Of a DNA stretch of 64,000 bases, positions 17,629 through 25,138 are shown piece after piece. The translations under genes and the position numbers were made by a program. The notes beneath the pieces are model-generated. The model worked only from the letters and a program-made list of their open reading frames with translations. It ran no database searches and was not told where the DNA came from. The stretch lies in the NCBI GenBank assembly GCA_910588005.1, contig CAJUQM010000004.1, positions 1 to 64,000 of the forward strand, written 5' to 3'. How positions within the stretch are numbered: position 1 is the stretch's first letter; every line of letters starts with the position of its first letter. Source of the stretch: an uncultured Oscillibacter sp. GTDB lineage: Bacteria; Bacillota; Clostridia; Oscillospirales; Oscillospiraceae.

Positions 17629-18195
17629 TCAATCAAAATATTCCACCACTGCATAAATTCCGTGGTGGAGAGACTCCCGCAGGCGGTCCAGCAGCCCTGG
17701 CGCCTCCTGCCGGTAGACCACGGCGCTGTCTCCGCTGGTGCCGTCCACATAATAGATCTGACTGGCCCCCGGCTTCGTCATGCCCGCCGCTTCTGCCGCC
17801 GCCTTCACAGTGGCCAGATCAAACATCTGCTCATACTGCGTGGTGAGGATCACATTCTCCTTTTCCAGCGTCTTCAGCTCACCGCGCAGCTCCACCACAT
17901 TGGAGGACAGTACCGTCAGCTGGATGTAGTTCATCAGCACCAGCACCGCCAATACCGCCGCCGCCACAGCGCCTGCCACGGCCAAAATGGACACGTGCTG
18001 CGCCTCCCGCAGCCGGACCTTGGGAGCGCTGTGCACCTTGGGCTTTTCCCGGACTGCCTCCCGGCGGCGGGGAACCTCTCCAGCATGGCGCAGCTCCCGC
18101 TCCCGGACCTCAAAGTCCAGACTCCGGGCCAGATTGCCGTCCACGGACACGGACCGGCCGCTGCGGTAACGCAGGTCTTTCGCTGCCGACGCCAA
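17629..18195 (-). CDS. ftsL: FtsL-like septum formation protein
   Basis: A 188-residue bitopic protein. About 65 basic N-terminal residues are followed by one membrane helix (about 68-90, VSILAVAGAVAAAVLAVLVL), then a leucine-zipper-like coiled coil (SSNVVELRGELKTLEKEN) and a 70-residue tail. Sequence conservation in FtsL is weak. The call rests on topology and on its place between rsmH and the septal PBP, the standard ftsL position. It probably links DivIB/DivIC to the PBP/SEDS pair. The N-terminal tail is longer than usual. Confidence 0.8.
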   Translation of the reverse strand: MASAAKDLRYRSGRSVSVDGNLARSLDFEVRERELRHAGEVPRRREAVREKPKVHSAPKVRLREAQHVSILAVAGAVAAAVLAVLVLMNYIQLTVLSSNVVELRGELKTLEKENVILTTQYEQMFDLATVKAAAEAAGMTKPGASQIYYVDGTSGDSAVVYRQEAPGLLDRLRESLHHGIYAVVEYFD

Positions 18196-18252
18196 GAAAG
18201 ATTCCCCCTTTCTGCAAAACTTCCGGAACAGCCTGTCCCATCACAGGCCGGA

Positions 18253-19200
18253 TTACAAATCAAACATCTCGCACTTCTCCGCCGTCCGGAGCTTAGCGCT
18301 CCTGGCCCGGGGATTCTCCGCCAGCTCCGCCTCCCCAGGTACAATGGGCTTGCGGGTCACCAGGCGGATCTTCGGTTTTTTTCCGCACACGCACACCGGA
18401 AACTCCCGCGGACAAGCACAGCCTCGGGCCAGATCCTGCATCGTCCGCTTGACGATCCGGTCCTCCAGAGAGTGGAAGGTGATCACCGCCAGCCTTCCCC
18501 CAGGATTCAGTCCCTCTACCGCCGCCTTCAGCATCGGCGGCAGCACGTCCAATTCGCCGTTCACGGCAATGCGGATGGCCTGGAAAGACCGCTTGGCGGG
18601 GTGCTGCTTCTCCCGCAGTCCCGCCGGAGGCATGGCGCCCCGGATGATCTCCACCAGTTCCAACGTGGTCTCCACGGGTCGTTCCTCCCGCGTCCGGACA
18701 ATCGCCCTGGCGATGGCAGGAGCATACCGCTCCTCGCCATACTCATACAGGATCCGCCGCAGCTCCTCATAGCTCCACGTGTTAACAACCTCCCGGGCAG
18801 TCAGCGCCGCAGTGCCGTCCATCCGCATATCCAGCGGAGCGTCCTGCATGTAGGAAAAACCCCGGGAGGCGTCGTCCAGCTGCGGGGAGGACACCCCCAG
18901 GTCAAACAGCGCCCCATCCGCCCCGGATATTTCCGCGCGGCGCAGAATGTCCGCCAGATCGGAAAAATTGCCGTGAACCAGCGTCACACGGTCCCGCCAG
19001 GGGGCCAGCAGCTCCTCCGCCGCCCGGATCGCCGCCAGATCCTGGTCAATACACACCAGTCTTCCGGTGGTGAGCCGCCGGGCAATCTCTTTGGAGTGGC
19101 CCGCCCGGCCCAGCGTCCCGTCTATATACACCCCGTCCGGGCGGATATTCAGCATTGCAATGCACTCGTCCAACAGAACGGGCTTGTGGATGTACTCCAT
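18253..19200 (-). CDS. rsmH: 16S rRNA m4C1402 methyltransferase RsmH
   Basis: A 315-residue SAM-dependent methyltransferase (formerly MraW) that N4-methylates C1402 of 16S rRNA. The N-terminal HKPVLLDECIAMLNIRPDGVYIDGTLGRAGHS region holds the SAM loop. LFDLGVSSPQLDD and the C-terminal ITFHSLEDRIVK are family signatures. It starts at ATG 19200, six bases after the mraZ stop, in the conserved mraZ-rsmH-ftsL order. Confidence 0.96.
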   Translation of the reverse strand: MEYIHKPVLLDECIAMLNIRPDGVYIDGTLGRAGHSKEIARRLTTGRLVCIDQDLAAIRAAEELLAPWRDRVTLVHGNFSDLADILRRAEISGADGALFDLGVSSPQLDDASRGFSYMQDAPLDMRMDGTAALTAREVVNTWSYEELRRILYEYGEERYAPAIARAIVRTREERPVETTLELVEIIRGAMPPAGLREKQHPAKRSFQAIRIAVNGELDVLPPMLKAAVEGLNPGGRLAVITFHSLEDRIVKRTMQDLARGCACPREFPVCVCGKKPKIRLVTRKPIVPGEAELAENPRARSAKLRTAEKCEMFDL

Positions 19201-19206
19201 AGCCGT

Positions 19207-19650
19207 TTACCCGCGGGTCCGGCGGGCACGGGCCAGGGCGTCCATAGCGGCCGCCATGTCGTCGCTCTCCAGCATCTTCCGCTCCCGCTCGGTCCAGGTC
19301 TGCTCGTCCCAGATCTCGGCAAAGGAGTTCAGTCCCACGATAGTGGCGGTCTTTTTCAGCCCCGCGTGATTTCGGAGACCGGCGGGAATCAGCACCCGTC
19401 CCTGTCCATCCGGCTCACACTGAACGGCATTGGCGTACAGCAGTGTCAGCGCCCGCATCTCGCTGTAGCTGAGATCATCCATCTCCTCGGACATTTGCTC
19501 CCATTTCGCCTGCGGATAAATTGTCAGACAATGTTCTGCGCCGATGGTGATATAAAAGGTGTCTCCCAAGGCCTCCCGCATGTTGGAGGGAATGACCAGA
19601 CGGCCCTTGGCATCGATGCTGTTATTGGATTTGCCCAGCAATCTCGCCAT
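19207..19650 (-). CDS. mraZ: Transcriptional regulator MraZ
   Basis: A 147-residue AbrB-fold regulator with two MraZ repeats: SIDAKGRLVIPSNMREALGD at about residues 11-30 and the second DGQGRVLIPAGLRNHAGL at about 81-98, each bearing the DxKGR/DGQGR core. MraZ binds direct repeats in its own promoter and controls the division cluster. The repeats are visible upstream (19711-19735). It is the first gene of the dcw operon. Confidence 0.96.
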   Translation of the reverse strand: MARLLGKSNNSIDAKGRLVIPSNMREALGDTFYITIGAEHCLTIYPQAKWEQMSEEMDDLSYSEMRALTLLYANAVQCEPDGQGRVLIPAGLRNHAGLKKTATIVGLNSFAEIWDEQTWTERERKMLESDDMAAAMDALARARRTRG

Positions 19651-19710
19651 GAAGAGCCGCCCCCTTTCTCCCCTCTTTTTGGGATTCTATGGGTTTTAAT
19701 GGCACTAAGC

Positions 19711-19735
19711 ACTCCAAATTACCCACTTTTCCCCA
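19711..19735 (-). promoter_or_regulatory. MraZ-binding direct repeats
   Basis: Minus-strand boxes TGGGG (19731-19735), TGGGT (19721-19725) and the weaker GGAGT (19711-19715) are spaced exactly ten bases apart. This is the TGGGN-N5-TGGGN arrangement known for MraZ operators. They lie just downstream of the predicted transcription start, consistent with autoregulation. Confidence 0.8.
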
Positions 19736-19747
19736 CCGGTGCTTTTT

Positions 19748-19776
19748 AGTATACGCAAAAGGCTTGGAAATTGCAA
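19748..19776 (-). promoter_or_regulatory. Sigma-A promoter of the dcw cluster
   Basis: Minus-strand TTGCAA (19771-19776), a 17-base spacer and TATACT (19748-19753), about 100 bases upstream of mraZ. Confidence 0.8.
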
Positions 19777-20080
19777 GGATTTTTTTCCATCAGAAATTCG
19801 CAAAAAGTCCTCAAATCTTCCATTTTTTATTAAAAATTTCGATTTTCAAACAGTCGTTCGATTGTTGTTTCTTTGGTTGACGTAAAACGCAAAACATCCG
19901 TAAACACAAAATCTTGTGTTTACGGATGCTACTTCACATTAGCAAAACCAGATATAGACTTTTTAAAAATGTTCCCGAAATTTTTCCGTCATTTTTAACA
20001 AATTTTGCGCAACTTCCGTCCGTGGTTTCTCTCCGGCTCTTCCGTACCAAACTCAACTGCCCTGCCGGTTACGGTCAACC
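19777..20080. other. AT-rich gap between mraZ and the coaD operon
   Basis: This 304-base stretch holds the terminator at 19891-19929 and otherwise AT-rich sequence upstream of the dcw promoter. No gene or RNA was recognised. Its AT content contrasts with the GC-rich genes around it. Confidence 0.6.
19891..19929 (-). terminator. Terminator of the rsmD-coaD operon
   Basis: A 15-bp perfect stem (19895-19909 with 19914-19928), four-base loop, followed by TTTTGCGTTTT on the minus strand. Confidence 0.8.
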
Positions 20081-20617
20081 TCAGTTTCCGCCCTTCTCCC
20101 CGGCAGAGGCGTCCGGGTTGTTTTTGCCGTCCAATTTATCCCTCTGCTCCTGCATGGCGGCAGCTGAGGCACTGCGGAACCGGACCCGTGACTGCTTCAC
20201 CTCATCCAGAGCAGCCTGAACGGCCTCCTCCGTACGGGCCAGGGCATCTTCGGCGTATTCATTTGCAACTTGGTAAAGCTGGCGGGAGCGCTCCTCCGCC
20301 CGGCCCACGATCTGCCGGGCCTTCTCCTTTGCGGCATAGATGACCTCGCTCTCAGAGACTTTGGTCTTGGCGTCCAGCTCCGCCTGGCGCATCATGCGCT
20401 CCACATCCCGCTTGGCCTCCTCCACAAACTTCTCCCGGGCGGCCAGCAGCTCCTGGGCGCGCTTAATCTCCACCGGGAGCTGCGCCCGCAGCTCCTCCAG
20501 CAAGTCCAGCACTTCGTCCCGGTCCACCAGGCTCATGTTTGGTTTCAGCGCCGGGGACTTGGCGTCCTCGATCCGCTCAAACAGCATATCGATCAAACGG
20601 TTGATATCACTGGCCAT
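20081..20617 (-). CDS. Conserved coiled-coil protein next to coaD
   Basis: A 178-residue, highly charged, almost wholly helical protein (Glu/Arg/Ala-rich, about residues 35-150). It resembles the helical stalk subunits of V/F-type ATPases, and related Clostridia genes beside coaD are often labelled ATPase for that reason only. No nucleotide-binding motif or membrane segment is visible. It begins five bases after the coaD stop and ends the rsmD-coaD operon. The function is unknown; a scaffold or cell-division-associated role (DivIVA-like shape) is possible but unsupported. Confidence 0.7.
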   Translation of the reverse strand: MASDINRLIDMLFERIEDAKSPALKPNMSLVDRDEVLDLLEELRAQLPVEIKRAQELLAAREKFVEEAKRDVERMMRQAELDAKTKVSESEVIYAAKEKARQIVGRAEERSRQLYQVANEYAEDALARTEEAVQAALDEVKQSRVRFRSASAAAMQEQRDKLDGKNNPDASAGEKGGN

Positions 20618-20622
20618 AGTCC

Positions 20623-21114
20623 CTATCCTTTCTGCTTTTCCATCATCTCCCGCACCATGGGCACAATGGCCATGGGCAGGTATTTTTCCAGAGGCTGCCT
20701 GTACCGGATCATCTCCCGGGCCATAGAGGAGCTGAAATGCTGATACGCCTGCCCCGCAGGCAGCAGCATCGTCTCCAGCTGGGGATGAATTCCCCGGTTG
20801 ATCAGCGCCATCTGGTACTCCACGTCAAAGTCCGTCACGTTCCGCACACCCCGGACGATAACGTCCGCTCCATGGTCTGCGGCAAAATCCGCCAGCAGCC
20901 CGGGCCACAGCTCCGCCTCCACGTTGGGAAGCCCGGCCACGGCTGCGCGCACCAGCCGGAGCTTCTGCTCCGGCGTAAACATCTGGTTCTTTTTCTCCGC
21001 GTTTGGGCTGACGCAAACCACCACGCGGTCAAAACACGCGGCAGCTCTTTGAATGATGTCCAGATGGCCCAGCGTGATAGGGTCAAAACTGCCTGAGCAA
21101 ACGGCTGTTCTCAT
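20623..21114 (-). CDS. coaD: Phosphopantetheine adenylyltransferase
   Basis: A 163-residue nucleotidyltransferase that makes dephospho-CoA from 4'-phosphopantetheine and ATP, the penultimate step of CoA synthesis. The N-terminal GSFDPITLGHLDII contains the (H/T)xGH motif. The C-terminal FSSSMAREMIR covers the ISSS-type nucleotide loop. It overlaps the rsmD stop by four bases (ATGA), so translation is probably coupled. The rsmD-coaD pair is widespread in Firmicutes. Confidence 0.97.
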   Translation of the reverse strand: MRTAVCSGSFDPITLGHLDIIQRAAACFDRVVVCVSPNAEKKNQMFTPEQKLRLVRAAVAGLPNVEAELWPGLLADFAADHGADVIVRGVRNVTDFDVEYQMALINRGIHPQLETMLLPAGQAYQHFSSSMAREMIRYRQPLEKYLPMAIVPMVREMMEKQKG

Positions 21115-21683
21115 GGGAGTAGTTCCTCGTTCTCTTCGTTTCCGCCGCGCCGGAAGACGGTCAGCCCGATCTTCCCGTAGCGGTAAGTCCGGCGGATCTG
21201 ATAGGGCGCCTGAGGCGGCGCTAGGACAGTGTCCGCCGGATGTTCCGCCACAATTATACCATGCGGATTCAGAATGTCAAATCCGGTGAGAATCTCCACC
21301 GCCGGCTCCCGCAGTCCCGCCTGATAGGGCGGGTCCAGAAATACCAGGTCAAACTTCTCTCTCAGAGTGCGCAGATACTCCACGGCATCCCCCTGCACCA
21401 CCCTGGCCCGGTCTTGAAGGCCCGTGATCTCCAGGTTCTCCCGAACCAGTCTCACCGCGTCGGCCCGCCGGTCTACAAAGACCGCGGAGGCCGCGCCCCG
21501 GCTGAGGCACTCAATCCCCAGCTGGCCCGTTCCGGCAAAGAGATCCAGCACCCGCCGGCCCTCAATATCGCACTGGAGGATATTGAACAGCCCCTCCTTC
21601 ACCCGGTCGGTGGTAGGGCGGGTCTCCAGGCCCTCCAGCTCTTTCAGGCGGCGGCCCCGGGCAGATCCGGTGATCACGCGCAC
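21111..21683 (-). CDS. rsmD: 16S rRNA m2G966 methyltransferase RsmD
   Basis: A 190-residue methyltransferase for N2-methylation of G966 in 16S rRNA. VRVITGSARGRRL begins the protein, VLDLFAGTGQLGIECLSRG is the SAM-binding loop, and DLVFLDPPY is the catalytic DPPY motif. I chose GTG at 21683 because GGAG lies about eight bases upstream and the protein then begins at the family's conserved start. Frame extensions to 21701 and 21788 look unlike the family. Confidence 0.95.
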   Translation of the reverse strand: MRVITGSARGRRLKELEGLETRPTTDRVKEGLFNILQCDIEGRRVLDLFAGTGQLGIECLSRGAASAVFVDRRADAVRLVRENLEITGLQDRARVVQGDAVEYLRTLREKFDLVFLDPPYQAGLREPAVEILTGFDILNPHGIIVAEHPADTVLAPPQAPYQIRRTYRYGKIGLTVFRRGGNEENEELLP

Positions 21684-21759
21684 GGTCCTCTCTCCTTCCA
21701 TCCCGGCTTCAAAATCCGGGCGCAGTTCCCCGCTTCCCCTGCGGCGGCGGTTTTCCTCT

Positions 21760-21788
21760 ATTTTACGGCAAATCCCACGGGTTTTCAA
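21760..21788 (-). promoter_or_regulatory. Sigma-A promoter of rsmD-coaD
   Basis: Minus-strand TTGAAA (21783-21788), 17 bases, TAAAAT (21760-21765), with the rsmD GTG start about 70 bases downstream. Confidence 0.7.
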
Positions 21789-21824
21789 TAGGATTTTACG
21801 GCTCTTTCTCCGCTTTTTTAGGAC

Positions 21825-21853
21825 TTGTACTTTTCATGGGAATCGTATATAAT
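21825..21853 (+). promoter_or_regulatory. Promoter of the yloU-fakA pair
   Basis: TTGTAC (21825-21830), 17 bases, then a perfect TATAAT (21848-21853). It lies back-to-back with the rsmD promoter. Confidence 0.65.
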
Positions 21854-21929
21854 AGAATCCTCTTAATCTGGCTGTCACAGGGGCGGCTCTTCCGTTCTCT
21901 GTCAATATCAGGAAAGAAAGGACGTTCTC

Positions 21930-22280
21930 ATGATTCAATTCAAATCTGATCAAGGTGAGATCTCCATCAGCAGCGCCGTGTTTTCCAATATCACCGGCAT
22001 GGCTGCCACAAACTGTTTCGGCGTCAAGGGCATGGCTTTCCGCTCCATGACTGACGGCCTGGTCCATTTGCTGCGGCGGGAGGCTATGAGCAAGGGTGTC
22101 AGCATCACCTATCATGACGACAACTCCATCTCCATCGAACTCCATATCATTGTGGAAAACGGAGTCAACCTGCCTGCGGTATGCCGCTCCATCATGAACG
22201 AAGTGCGCTATGTCGTGACCAAAAACACCGGCGTATCCGTCAAGGCTGTGGACGTGTGCGTGGATTCCATGACCTTGTGA
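21930..22280 (+). CDS. Asp23/Gls24 family protein (YloU-like)
   Basis: A 116-residue Asp23/Gls24 (DUF322) protein with the family's GEISISSAVFSNITGMAA opening and the closing VKAVDVCVDSMTL strand. It is followed 16 bases later by the FakA-like gene, the same pairing as yloU-yloV in Bacillus. These proteins are linked to envelope or alkaline stress, and some are membrane-associated scaffolds. The direct function in this pair is not settled. Confidence 0.88.
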   Translation: MIQFKSDQGEISISSAVFSNITGMAATNCFGVKGMAFRSMTDGLVHLLRREAMSKGVSITYHDDNSISIELHIIVENGVNLPAVCRSIMNEVRYVVTKNTGVSVKAVDVCVDSMTL

Positions 22281-22296
22281 GAGAGGAGCGAATCGA

Positions 22297-23988
22297 ATGA
22301 ACGAACAAATTACGGGCGCTCTGTTCAAGCAGATGGTGCTCCACGGCGCCGCCGCCATCACCGCTCAAAAGCAGGCCATCAACGACCTCAACGTCTTTCC
22401 GGTACCCGACGGAGACACCGGCACCAACATGAGCATGACCATCGGCACCGCCGTGACGGAACTGCGCAAAACCACCCCCGCCACACTGACCCAGGCCGCC
22501 GATCTCACCGCCTCCGCGCTTTTGCGGGGGGCGCGGGGAAATTCCGGCGTCATCCTCTCCCTGCTGTTCCGGGGAATGTCCAAGAGCCTGAAAGGACTGG
22601 AGACCGCCGATGCCGCCGCCTTTGCCGCCGCCATGCAGCAGGGCGTCTCCTCCGCCTACAAGGCAGTGATGAAGCCCGCCGAGGGTACGGTGCTCACCGT
22701 CTCCCGCCTCGCCGCCAAGCGGGCAGTGGAGGCCGCCGCGGAAGAGCGCGACATTGAGAAGGTCTTAGAGGCGTCCATCCGGGAGGGCTACGAAACCCTG
22801 GCCCAGACCACCGACATGAATCCCGTGCTGAAAAAAGCCGGCGTGGTAGACGCCGGCGGAAAGGGCTATCTTCTGATTCTGGAAGGCATGCTGGCGGAGA
22901 TGCGGGGCGATCCTATGCCGGAACTCCAGGAGGACTCCGCCTCCCAGGATAAGGCGGACTTTGCCGCCCTCTCCAGCGAGGACATCACCTTCACCTTCGA
23001 CACGGTATTTATTGTCCGCAAGACCGTGGACAAATCCCTGGATCCCCTTCGGACATATCTCAGCAGCATCGGCGACAGTTTGGTCATCGGCGAGGACGAC
23101 GGCGCCTTTAAAGTCCATGTCCACACCGACATCCCCGGCGCCGCCCTTACGGAAGCTCAGAAATACGGCACGCTGGAGCTGGCAAAAATCGAAAACATGC
23201 GCACCCAGGCCGAGGATCTGGCCGCGGGGCGTCATGTCCAGAGCACAGACGATCTGGACGCGGTGGAGGAGGCACTGGAGTCCGCCGCGCCCGCTCAGGC
23301 GGCGGGGCACGTGGTGGCGCCGCCGGAGAAGAAGTACGGCTTTCTGGCCGTCTGTGCCGGCAAGGGGCTGGAGGCCGTGTTCCGTGACCTGGGAGCCGAC
23401 GGCGTGGTATCCGGCGGCCAGACTATGAACCCCTCCACTGAGGCCATTTTGGAGGGGGTAGACGCCGTACCCGCCGAGACGGTCTTCGTCCTGCCAAACA
23501 ACAGCAACATCATCATGGCCGCCCAGCAGTGCGCCGCCCTGACGGAAAAGCAGGTGGTGGTCATTCCCACCAAAACGGTGCCCCAGGGAATCACCGCCAT
23601 GATGAACGTGGATTTTGACGCCTCCGCCGCGGAGGAGATCACCGCCGCTATGACGGAAAGCCTATCCACTGTGGTCACCGCCCAGGTCACCTATGCCGCC
23701 AGGGACTCCGACTTTGACGGCTTCGATATCAAGGCGGGCGACTATCTGGCCCTGGAAGAGGGTAAGCTCTTCGGCACCGACGGTTCCCTCTCCACCCTTC
23801 TGGAGCGGCTGGCGGCCAGCGCCCAGGAAAAAGCCTCCTCCTTCATCTCGCTGTACTTTGGCGAGGACGTATCCCAAGAGGATGCTGAACAGGCCGGAAA
23901 GTTTTTTGAGGCGGCCTGTCCCGACGCAGAGGTGGCCGTCCTCTCCGGCGGCCAGCCTGTATATTACTATATTATCAGCATGGAATAA
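22297..23988 (+). CDS. fakA: DAK2-domain fatty-acid kinase subunit FakA/YloV
   Basis: A 563-residue protein with an N-terminal DhaL/DAK2 nucleotide-binding domain (about 1-200). The metal-binding VFPVPDGDTGTNMSMT and the phosphate loop RGARGNSGVILS are both intact. A middle domain (about 225-320) and a C-terminal domain follow. In Staphylococcus FakA phosphorylates fatty acids held by a FakB (DegV-fold) protein, feeding exogenous fatty acids into phospholipid synthesis. No FakB gene is in this window, so partners must be encoded elsewhere. It is probably co-transcribed with the Gls24-like gene. Confidence 0.93.
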   Translation: MNEQITGALFKQMVLHGAAAITAQKQAINDLNVFPVPDGDTGTNMSMTIGTAVTELRKTTPATLTQAADLTASALLRGARGNSGVILSLLFRGMSKSLKGLETADAAAFAAAMQQGVSSAYKAVMKPAEGTVLTVSRLAAKRAVEAAAEERDIEKVLEASIREGYETLAQTTDMNPVLKKAGVVDAGGKGYLLILEGMLAEMRGDPMPELQEDSASQDKADFAALSSEDITFTFDTVFIVRKTVDKSLDPLRTYLSSIGDSLVIGEDDGAFKVHVHTDIPGAALTEAQKYGTLELAKIENMRTQAEDLAAGRHVQSTDDLDAVEEALESAAPAQAAGHVVAPPEKKYGFLAVCAGKGLEAVFRDLGADGVVSGGQTMNPSTEAILEGVDAVPAETVFVLPNNSNIIMAAQQCAALTEKQVVVIPTKTVPQGITAMMNVDFDASAAEEITAAMTESLSTVVTAQVTYAARDSDFDGFDIKAGDYLALEEGKLFGTDGSLSTLLERLAASAQEKASSFISLYFGEDVSQEDAEQAGKFFEAACPDAEVAVLSGGQPVYYYIISME

Positions 23989-23990
23989 GT

Positions 23991-24024
23991 AAATGGCGGC
24001 GTTGTTTTCACAATGCCGCCATTT
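23991..24024 (+). terminator. Terminator of fakA
   Basis: Arms AAATGGCGGC (23991-24000) and GCCGCCATTT (24015-24024), beginning three bases after the stop. Confidence 0.75.
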
Positions 24025-24032
24025 ATTGAACA

Positions 24033-24077
24033 AACACACCGCCGCCTGCCAGACAATTGGCAGACGGCGGTGTGTTT
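24033..24077. terminator. Bidirectional terminator between convergent operons
   Basis: A 12-bp outer stem and a 6-bp inner stem separated by a one-base mismatch, with a six-base loop. It is flanked by TTTT on the right and reads as a terminator for both the fakA transcript and the convergent sugar-transport operon. Confidence 0.75.
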
Positions 24078-24126
24078 TATGGTTTTTACAGCATGATAAA
24101 ACTGCCGGCCGTTAAAGGGAAAACGC

Positions 24127-25137
24127 TTACTGGGCGGCCATCTTCCGGGCGTTGGCCTCCATCTTGTTGCGGACCACGTCGATGGTGACGGCCAGGATGA
24201 TGACGGCGCCGATGACGATGTACTGGAGATCGTTGGACGCACCCATCAGGTTCAGGCCGTTGCGGATCACCGCCATGATCATGGCGCCGATCAGGGTGCC
24301 CCAGATCGTGCCCTTGCCGCCGGTGAAGGAGGCGCCGCCCACGATACAGGCCGCGATGGCGTCGTTGTCATAGGTGGTGCCGGCGTTGGCGTTGGCGGAG
24401 GCCAGACGGCCCACGGACACCACGCCCGCGAGGCCCGCCATGAAGCCGGACAGGGCATACACAAAGGTCAACACGTTCTTGGAGGGGATGCCGGACAGCC
24501 GGGCCGCCTCGGGGTTGCCGCCGCAGCAGTAGATCTGGCGGCCCAGGGCGGACTTTTTCAGGAAAATGTCAAAGAGGATAAACACCAGAATCACCAGAAT
24601 GAAGCTGACGGGGATGCCGGGGAAGGTACCGAACTTGAGCACAGAGCCGCCTCCGATCCACATCAGGGCGTCCACGCCGGTGTTGGTGAAGCCGATGGAC
24701 TTGGACCCGGTGATCACCAGGGCCACGCCCAGCAGCACGTTCTTCATGCCCATGGTGGACACGAAGGGGTGGGGCAGGTCCAGCCGGGTTAGCAGGGTGC
24801 CGTTGATGAAACCGGCAAAGGTGCTCACCGCCAGACCGCAGATGGCCAGGATGAGGGCGTTGGTCACGCCGAAGTTCTGGACCAGCACGCCGATGGTGCA
24901 GGTGCACAGCACGCAGTTGGAACCCACGGACAGGTCGATGCCGGCGGTGATCAGGGCGCACAGCATGCCCGAGGCGATCAGGCAGTTGATGGACGCCTGC
25001 TTTAAGATGTTCATGATGTTGCCGATGCGGGGGAACTTATCCGGCATGACGGCCCAGAAGACCACGATCAGGATCAAAAGCGCCAAGACAGTGCCAAGCT
25101 TTTCCAAAAACTCTTTTACAGTACTCTTGCTTCTCAT
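24127..25137 (-). CDS. CUT2 sugar ABC transporter permease (RbsC-like)
   Basis: A 336-residue permease with 8-10 hydrophobic segments and family signatures: ITAGIDLSVGSN near residue 65 and the EAA-like loop CGGNPEAARLSGIP near residue 215. It belongs to the ribose/galactose-type (CUT2) importers and forms the membrane channel for the ATPase encoded immediately upstream (one-base gap). The substrate cannot be read from sequence. No kinase, isomerase or mutarotase gene is attached. Confidence 0.92.
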   Translation of the reverse strand: MRSKSTVKEFLEKLGTVLALLILIVVFWAVMPDKFPRIGNIMNILKQASINCLIASGMLCALITAGIDLSVGSNCVLCTCTIGVLVQNFGVTNALILAICGLAVSTFAGFINGTLLTRLDLPHPFVSTMGMKNVLLGVALVITGSKSIGFTNTGVDALMWIGGGSVLKFGTFPGIPVSFILVILVFILFDIFLKKSALGRQIYCCGGNPEAARLSGIPSKNVLTFVYALSGFMAGLAGVVSVGRLASANANAGTTYDNDAIAACIVGGASFTGGKGTIWGTLIGAMIMAVIRNGLNLMGASNDLQYIVIGAVIILAVTIDVVRNKMEANARKMAAQ

Positions 25138-25138
25138 A

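Noticed and set aside
17473..19749. 758-codon + strand frame antisense to ftsL, rsmH and mraZ
   Set aside because: A shadow created by GC-rich third positions of the real minus-strand genes; it has no family resemblance and covers three conserved genes.
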